From: Poecilobothrus nobilitatus
Lineage: Eukaryota; Arthropoda; Insecta; Diptera; Dolichopodidae
Length of the DNA stretch: 64,000 nt
Direction: 5' to 3'
Assembly (NCBI GenBank): GCA_947095535.1
Contig: OX352774.1
Coordinates: 268,298,751 to 268,362,750, forward strand
The notes beneath the pieces were generated by a model. That model had not been told where the DNA came from and made no database searches. It saw only the letters and a program-made list of their open reading frames with translations. Below, piece by piece: positions 56,346-64,000 of this stretch. The position numbers were made by a program, and so were the translations under genes. Positions within the stretch are counted from its first letter, which is position 1. Every line of letters starts with the position of its first letter.

Positions 56346-59280
56346 CATGAATCTAGATGAAAATGATTTTGTTAATGACATAACCACCTTTTGTTTAAAT
56401 AACAAAAATTGTGAAAGTTTTGCAGACTTGCTCTAATTTCGAAATATATAAAAATCTTTTTTTAGTTCAACAAAATATCAGAAGCCTGAGAATGAATTTT
56501 GATGTGCTTGTCTCTAATTTGGAAATTTATGTCAGGAGGCCTGATATTATTTTTGTTACGGAAATTTGGATTTATAATGAAGAAATTAATGATTATCATA
56601 TTCCAGATTATAACTTTTTTGGAAAGACTAATGATTCTTTTGCGGCAGGTGGAGTGGGATGTTTTGTTAAGTGTGAGTATGACTGTCAAGTTTCTATGTT
56701 AAATTTTTTTAGTGCAGATGTAATAAAAATTTTACTTAATATTAGAAGTCAAACTTATTCGTTTATTTGTGTCTATCGATTTCATAAATATAATTTTAAT
56801 ATGTTTTTTGAAGAATTTAAGTTATTTTTAGATAATGAACGTTCGTCTAATTTGATAATATTGGGTGATTTTAATTTTGATATTTTAATCAATAGTGAAG
56901 AGGTTTATAATTACATAAACTTATTAGCCGTTAATGGATTATGGTCGGTTATTTCCGAGCAAACTAGGCCATCGTCTGGTAAATGTTTAGATCATATTTA
57001 TGTTCGTTTTGGAAGTATTACTTTTAGTATGTGTAAAAGTGCGTGCTTTGATCTAAATATCACTGACCATTCAATGACAAGTTTTTTAATAAATATTTTT
57101 GAAAAAAAAATTTTAAAATGGCAGACTTTCTTAGATTAAATTATTTTATAAATTTGAAATTAATTTTATAAAACTTAATCACTTTCTTTTGTATGAAAAT
57201 TAGGAAGAAGTTTACTTAGAAACTGATGTTTCGAGAGCATATAAAAGACTGAAGCCGTGCATAAATCGACAATTATTAAAAAAAATCAAAATTAAAAATA
57301 ATTTAAGAATTAAATGTAAAAAGCATCCGGATAATGTCAATTTTAGGAAAAGTTATAACAGTTTGAATAAAAAATTAAAAAAAGATATTTTAATTACACG
57401 AAATGATTTTTTTAAAAATGAGTTGAGCAAAAATAGAGGGAATTTAAAGGGTGAATGGCGTGTTGTTAATAATATTATTAGTAGAAATATTGCAGGAAAA
57501 TCTAAAGATTCCATTTCTTTGCAAATTTACAGAAGATCAATAACAATCTGTTCGGATATAGCTAATATTTTTAATAACCATTTCTCTAATGTTGCTAATA
57601 TATTCCAGGATTATTCAAATTGTTGCTATATTTGTAATATATTTGTTGCTATATTTGTTTTTATTTTGAACCTATATCAGCGTTTGAAATTCAAAGAGCA
57701 ATTGCTTCTCTTAAAAATTCAATCTCGTGTGGGGATGATGGGATCTCTAACGTTCTCTTAAAAAATGTTTCAATTAATGTAAGTGATATTCTTGCTTACA
57801 TCTTTAATTTTAGTGTTATTTGGTGGTCCTTTCCAGATAATCTGAAAATGGTTAAAACTTTATCATTATTTAAAAAAGGGGACAAAAATGATGTAAATAA
57901 TTACAGACCCATCTCTCTACTTTCATCAATTTCTAAAATTTTTTAGAAATTAATGAAAAAAAGAATTTTAAGCTTCTAGAACAGAACAAACTTTTTTAGC
58001 ACAATTCAATTTAGTTTTAGAGAGGGAAAATCTACAGAAGATGCTTTATTGGAATTGTGTGCTAAAATCTTTTCTAATCTAGAAAAGAACAAAAATACAG
58101 CCACCTTATTTATAGACATTACAAAAGCTTTTGATATGGTAAACCACCAAGTGCTCTTGGAAAAACTTGAAAAAGCTGGTTTTAGAGGGTTTACTCTAAA
58201 TTGGTTTGCTTCATATCTTAAAATAAGAAAACAAAGGGTAAAAGTTAATGACAACTACAGTAATGTTGCAATTCTACAGAATGGTAGGGCTGTAATACCG
58301 CAGGGCTCAGTTTTAGCTCCCATTCTGTTCTTAATTTACATAAATTCACTTTTTACTCAGAATTTCAAGGGGAAGCTAATTGCTTTTGCAGATGACATAG
58401 GTTGTGTTTATGGAGCAAATTGCCCGCTTAATTTAACAGCTGAAATAAACCATGACTTGGACTTACTCAGATCCTGGTTCGCTAGACATAAACTTGTGAT
58501 TAGTAGCAAAACTAAAATTATGTTCTTCAGTCTTTAAACTCAAGGACCTATTGGAGCAGATATGGTCTTCCATTCTACTGATTGGAAAAGATTCCCTTTA
58601 ACAGCTAAATGTTGCTCTCACAGTAATATGCAAAAGTCCTATTGTGATAATGTTGAGTGTAGTGTAAGCTGTTTTATTATAGAGAGAGTACAAGTGTTCA
58701 AATATTTAGGTGTTATCTTGGATTGTAATTTGAGTTGGTCCTCACATATTGACGCCTTGAAACAATACTTTCGTTCAATTCTGATATATTTTTTTAAATT
58801 AAATAAGGTATGTTCGGAGGATATTTTGAAAACTATTTATTACGGGATATTCCATTCGAAATTGCAATATGGTCTGTCGTGTTGGGGCGGTGCTGCCTAT
58901 TATAAAGTGCAGCCTCTTTTAGTTTTGCAAAAATATGCTATCCGTAAAATTTGTAACAAAGATCGTATTTGCCCTAGTTTTCCCCTGTTTGTTTGTTTAA
59001 ATATTTTACCTCTGAGACATTTATATTGTTACATTTATATTTATATTGTTATATTGTGGTGTTGAAAATATTTTTTTTTAGGTGTGGATACTTAAACAGT
59101 AGAATTTCTAATTTCTATCCACTTCGAGTGAACGACAACTTTCTGGTTACTGTTCCTACTTTTCGCACCACATCTTATAAACACTTCTATAATGTAGCAG
59201 CTTGCATTTTATTTAACAATCTTCCAATATATATTAGAAAATTAAGGATATTCAATTTGTTATTAAAAATTGGCTTTTGA
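56346..59280 (+). pseudogene. CR1-group ORF2: endonuclease and reverse transcriptase
   Basis: Endonuclease: LVQQNIRSLRMNFDVLVSNL, DIIFVTEIWIYNEE, FAAGGVGCFVK, VYRFHKYN, LIILGDFNFDI (intact GDFN) and SGKCLDHIYVR with ITDHSM. RT: NYRPISLLSSISKIF, FSFREGKSTEDALL, TLFIDITKAFDMVNHQVLL (motif A), RAVIPQGSVLAPILFLIYIN (motif B), IAFADDIGCVYG (motif C) and FKYLGVILDCNLSWSSH. C-terminal part: IFHSKLQYGLSCWGG and LNILPLRHLYCY, ending near 59280. Frames break near 56430, 57140, 57760, 57945, 58537 and 59065. Catalytic motifs survive, so decay is recent relative to the minus-strand sister. Confidence 0.8.
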
Positions 59281-59924
59281 AAATGGATTATGATGATCTA
59301 AATCGTATAGTTTACTCTAACTAAATACAATGCTGAACATAATTGAGGAAGCAAAAGGAGCTGGTTTGGAAGACACTTTGTTATATGTATTTTCTTTATA
59401 TTCTTTGCTATTTTCTTGGTTCTTAAATTAAATTAAATTAAAATAAATTAAAATTTTTTATATTTATTTTTTTTATATTTTTATATTTTTCTTTTTGCAT
59501 TTTTCTTCTTCATATAATTTTTTTATAACTTTAAACTCTGTAATTTTTTTTGTTATATTTAATTTTTCTTTTTAATATTAAATTTTGATGTTACTTTTTT
59601 ATACACATCACCCCTCTATATAACTGTATTCCTTAACTTTTGAGTTTTAAATTAATGAAGTGGCTTTAAAACTATTTTCTTGTAAAATAAAAAAGCCACT
59701 AATCTCTGAATTACATTTTCAGTAATTAAACATTAAATTTGATAAAGTTCTTGTTTTAAAAATGCTTGTATAGTAGTTTGTTTTAGACTAGGCACATTTT
59801 GAACTTTAAATTTTTAAATTGTAAGAATAGATTTATAAGAATGATGTAAAAAGTATTTGAGAATGAAATAATAAATAAATAAAATAAAAATTTACAGAAG
59901 ATTTTCAAAACTCAATCATTGTCC

Positions 59925-60145
59925 CCGCAGTTGGAAAAGAGTCCGAGTAGTCTTTATTTCAAAGGCAGGAAGAAGGGGTCATCAGTCTACGAAAGACTTC
60001 AGGCCACTTAGCTTATCCTCCTTTCTTTTAAAAACTATAGAGTTTCTGGATTACCAGATTAAGCAACGTTTCGAAGGACCACAGAAATGGCTCTACATGA
60101 AGTAGTCAGAACAGTTGAACCATAAACTAAATAATTTCGCAGCAT
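59925..60145 (+). pseudogene. R1/I-type reverse transcriptase scrap
   Basis: One frame reads CPRSWKRVRVVFISKAGRRG, HQSTKDFRPLSLSSFLLKTI and EFLDYQIKQRFEG, and a shifted frame MALHEVVRTVE. W-x-x-x-x-VVFI-KAGR...KDFRPLSL-SFLLKT is the start of the RT domain in this group, distinct from the CR1-group element it follows. About 70 residues only. Confidence 0.65.
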
Positions 60146-60892
60146 TTCACTGTTCTATGAAAATATATTCTATGTTGAATAGCTTTTTGTATACAAAATA
60201 ACTCAACGCGTTTATCAACATTTCAGCTGGCAACAACATATTTCTAGGTACAAAAACATTTTTTTTGTATTTCTTTTCGTTCATCTACGAATTTTCAAGG
60301 TACACATACACAAAATAAACAATAAAAATAAATGCATACATACATACATTGTTCAATAAAAAATTGCGAGAAAACTAATATTGATAAAAAATGCTGCAGA
60401 AAATTATCAAAATTTTAAAATAAAATATTTCAACTTTTAAAGCGATAACCTGATTTCTTTTTAGATATTTATAAAGTTGATTAAAAATTATAAAAAAAAA
60501 CTCAGTAAGAAGGGTACTTTTTGATGAGAATGTACTTCAAAAGATATTAGTAGTTTTATAAATTCGTAGTTGTAAATTGTAAATTCGCTATATATGTTAC
60601 TGCACCCAGGGACAGTAGCTAAATTTTTTGTTGCTAACATTCACACCATTTTGATGGTTTTTCATCGTACATTCAGACCATTATGATCTTTTAATTCTTA
60701 GCAAATTTATGTAAGTATTGGTTGTTCTAAAATCTTCAATCAAAATTAGATAAGTATAATAAACAAAAATTTTAAGTACTTTTGCACTACTTATATGTAG
60801 ATACGCTTGCTTTAAATTTGATAAGCGGCAATTTTTTAAAGTAAAAATTATAAAATATAAAAATTGTAAAAATTATCCTTTATAAGTAAAAA
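60146..60892. other. Spacer, nothing recognised
   Basis: AT-rich, no supported feature. Confidence 0.4.
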
Positions 60893-62447
60893 ATGAATTG
60901 AGAAAAAAGAAATTGGAAAATTTGTAGTTTGCAACATTGCAAAAAATCAAAAAAAGAACATCCTAATCTGAACATTTTTAAATTCCCATCATCTGATTTA
61001 TTAGTTGAAAAAATTTGGAGAGAAAGATGTGGTTTTGATGAAGGCAAGGATAAAGTAGCATTTGTAAATCTTTTAAGTACGTACATAGTCTTTATAAAGT
61101 AAAAAATGGTAAAACGGTAAAATGGTCAAAATAGTACAATGGTATTACTATTATATACAAAAAAAAAATGTTACAGAGAGAATACGAAATAGAGAGAAAA
61201 GGTATCTTATGTAGTATCTAATTTTTATTTTATTTTTAAAATTTTAGGTAAATATAATATTTATTTATGTGAGAAACATTTTCCAATTGAATTTATTGGT
61301 AGAAAATACCTTAAAAAAGAAGGTTTATTCTCCATAAATTTAATAACTGGTAACTGCAGTGATAATGAAGAAAATATTATATTCAAATCTCCTAAACGAC
61401 AACGTAATGAAAATGAAAATTGTTTCGAAAATAATTATTGCTTCTTACTGCTTAAAAAACGAAAAGTTGACTAATTTTTATAAAAAAAAAATTCTAATTT
61501 ATCTAAAAAAATAAAACTTCTACAAGAAAAAAATAGAAAAATGAAAATAAAGTATTTAAGAGTATATAGAGCAAACAAAACGAAAAATGGAAAAAATTAC
61601 AAGAAAGATTTACAACAATCTGACATTTCGGGTAATTCTAAAACATTTTACACTATGTTAATAAAAAAAACAAAATTACTGCTAAACAAAATCACTGCTA
61701 AACAAAATCACTGCTAAACAAAATCACTGCTAAACAAAATTCTGCTACATAACTAATTCGCAATAAAATTTCGGAAATGACAAAACGAAGCAAGCATGTT
61801 ATAATAATTTTTGATGAAATAACAATAAGAATCTAGTTGACCTATAATGAAAAATTAGACATAATAGATGAATTGGAAGATATAGGGTTTGAAAGGACAT
61901 GTTATATAGGCAAACAAGTCTGTTTTCAAGATTCGTGGTTTGATTGATAATTGGAAATGTGTTCTAAATTATTTTGTTTCTAAAATCAGTATAAATGCAG
62001 AAAACCTGAAAAAATTATTTTTGAAGATTTAGAAATATTAAATTCAATGGGCTTAAAGGTGGAAGGAATAGCTTGCGATCAAGGTCCAAATAACAGAAAG
62101 TGTTACTAATTATTAGGTGTAAATGATGAACACCCGTTTTTTTTTTGGAATAACGAAAAAGCATTTGCGATGTTTCATTTTGTTCATTTAATTAAATCTT
62201 TAAGAAATTTATGTTTAAAAAATAAATTATGCACACCAGATTTATTTAATTTTGACGTTATTATTCAGCTATTCGAGCAAGGAAAGCACAAAGTTACCAA
62301 AATGTGCCTTAAGCTAACAAATAAGCATATTTCACCCAATAACTTTGATAAAATGCGTCTTTCACTTGCAACTCAAATTTTAGCAGGTCTGTTGCTGCCG
62401 GTATATGTAACTATGGTTGAGTGTAACCAATATAAAACTGGGACATA
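60893..62447 (+). pseudogene. P-element-type transposase fossil with THAP domain
   Basis: Exon 1 (to 61076) encodes WKICSLQHCKKSKKEH, NIFKFPSSDLLVEKIWRERC; exon 2 from 61248 gives KYNIYLCEKHFPIEFIGRKY and GLFSINLITG. Together they supply the C-x-C, W and C-x-x-H positions of a C2CH THAP finger. The intron 61077-61247 keeps GTACGT and TTTTAG and joins the finger in phase. Farther on, broken frames give IIIFDEITIR, TYNEKLDIIDELEDIGFERT, SMGLKVEGIACDQGPNNRK and, in an open frame from 62170, MFHFVHLIKSLRNLC and DKMRLSLATQILA. CDQG-xN and HLIKSLRN are typical of P-element/THAP9 transposases. A stop just after the start region, stops in the middle and a short direct repeat (AAACAAAATCACTGCT, three times at 61686-61740) show decay. 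Confidence 0.75.
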
Positions 62448-62875
62448 AGTCCCATTAAGTTAATGAAATAAATTTTTAAGAGTTCATAAAATATTTTTGT
62501 TTTTGTTATTCATTCTTCGATAGTTTTTTTATTGTTCACATTTATATTTGTTGAGAAGATCAGACCATTTTTTTTTGCTCTTAGATGTTTATATTTATTG
62601 AAAAGATCAAAACATTCCTTTGACCAATTAAAATTCTCTATTTTATTGCGGCTATAATTTTTAAATTATAATTTAAATTTATTTTAATTCTTTTTCTGTG
62701 AAAGAGTAAGTGAATAAAGGTGTTAAGTGATATTTTTGCAAAAATTGAGCTGTGTTCAAACAGAACATATCATTTATAGCCCATATTTTCAACTATTAAA
62801 AATGTTATTGTTATAAAGTTAATACACTTCGAGATTTCATTGATAAAGGAGTTAAGTGTATAAGTGTTATAAGTA
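62448..62875. other. Spacer, nothing recognised
   Basis: AT-rich. GAGAAGATCAGACCATTTTT and GAAAAGATCAAAACATTCCT (62553, 62609) are a short duplicate. Confidence 0.35.
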
Positions 62876-62879
62876 GAAA

Positions 62880-63252
<373 letters not shown>

Positions 63253-63640
63253 GTTAGAAATATATCATTTACTTCATTATATTTATTTACTTAGATCATA
63301 TGTTAATATACATCATATTATGTTACATTATAATAAATTACTTAACGAAACATTGAACTATTATACATATTGTATATTTTGTATATCTCACTCTTTCTTT
63401 ATTACTGTGTTAATAAATTAGAATAAAAATAAAGTTAATTGATTTGAAGAATTCAATCGAGTAATTAATTTGGTATTTAATTTGCCCAGTAATTAATTTG
63501 GGTATTTAATTTTTTTTCTCGTAAGTGACACGTGTTTTTTTTGGAACATTTTTGTTTTTTTTAATAATTTAATTATAAAATTTCAAAATTTTGTAAATTT
63601 GTTGAAAAAAAAAAAAAATTAAAATTAAAAATTAAAATTA
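63253..63640. other. Spacer before the Copia fragment
   Basis: Contains a short duplicate TAATTAATTTGG-TATTTAATTT (63461, 63491). I cannot identify an LTR or primer-binding site with confidence. Confidence 0.35.
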
Positions 63641-63644
63641 CTGA

Positions 63645-64000
63645 GGTAGAAATATATATACAAAATATGAATTTCGGAAATATATAATCGAAAAATTGGA
63701 CGATGTTAACTATAAGACGTGGAACATTCAGATTAAAAATATTCTAATCTGTAATGATCTGTGGGCATATGTTAATGGAGATATACCAAAACCAGAAGAT
63801 GCCACCAAGATGCCAGAATAAAAAACTAAAGATGCTAAAACCTTAGCCGCAATTATTTTGTGTGTTAAAGAAAATCAATTGAGCTACTTGAAGAAAGCAG
63901 AAACATCACTTGAATATTGGACTGAATTAAAAAAGGTACATGCATCCAAAGGACCAGCTAAAAAGGTAATGCTCTATAAACAAATTTTTCAAATGAAAAA
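63645..64000 (+). pseudogene. Ty1/Copia gag start, runs off the window
   Basis: The frame reads IIEKLDDVNYKTWNIQIKN, ILICNDLWAYVNGD, AKTLAAIILCVKENQLSYLK, LEYWTELKKVHASKGPAKK and VMLYKQIFQMK. L-DD-NY-TW, LW-YV-G and the AW-x-L-...YKQIF-MK arrangement are characteristic of Copia gag (UBN2-type). One stop interrupts after DATKMPE. The rest of the element would lie beyond 64000. Confidence 0.72.

Larger units (their letters stand above)
55177..59895 (+). mobile_element. CR1/Jockey-group non-LTR retrotransposon (plus strand)
   Basis: The best-preserved retrotransposon here. ORF1 at 55243-56312 and ORF2 at 56346-59280 are followed by about 600 bp of 3' untranslated DNA and an AATAAATAAATAAAATAAAAA tail near 59870-59890. 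Gene order and domains equal those of the minus-strand element at 36.2-40.6 kb. A handful of frameshifts makes it inactive. Confidence 0.82.

Overview
The window is eukaryotic nuclear DNA, strongly AT-rich, and almost certainly from an insect. The only host gene is the giant cadherin Fat (ft), read on the minus strand as five exons with clean GT-AG borders and matching phases: 47142-47450, 9573-9806, 9318-9519, 9063-9250 and 7870-8992. Together they encode nearly six consecutive cadherin repeats. The intron between the first two of these exons is about 37.3 kb and holds most of the rest of the window. The gene continues beyond both edges. I cannot name the species.

The centrepiece of the big intron is a Polinton/Maverick (16898-29367, about 12.5 kb) with terminal inverted repeats of roughly 830-870 bp. 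On the plus strand it carries a protein-primed family B DNA polymerase, an integrase with a chromodomain and a Gln-rich protein. A minus-strand block encodes a small conserved protein, the major capsid protein, a minor capsid-like protein, a penton-like protein, two unknown conserved proteins and the packaging ATPase. A final plus-strand gene is a diverged paralogue of the small conserved protein. The element is dead as a virus-like unit: the polymerase has two frameshifts, the ATPase one, the penton-like and minor capsid-like genes have in-frame stops, the major capsid gene has lost most of its length, and no protease gene is visible. The integrase frame is open. The Polinton sits inside the endonuclease region of an RTE-like retrotransposon, a second copy of which (31257-34345) follows head to tail and shares its disabling lesions.

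The rest is a graveyard of transposons. From left to right: a tRNA-like SINE, an inverted-repeat MITE, a dispersed repeat also present near 48 kb, many copies of a family with GTACGGGTAT-type ends, a Helitron-like scrap, non-LTR endonuclease and reverse transcriptase fragments, a PIF/Harbinger transposase N-terminus, two long CR1/Jockey-group elements in opposite orientation (36.2-40.6 kb minus, 55.2-59.9 kb plus) whose ORF1 carries a PHD-like finger and a baculovirus FP-like C-terminus, a Jockey-type fragment, a mariner fossil, a P-element/THAP fossil with a preserved intron, a long AAT microsatellite and the start of a Copia gag. Stretches not listed hold only AT-rich intron sequence with no signal I can support.
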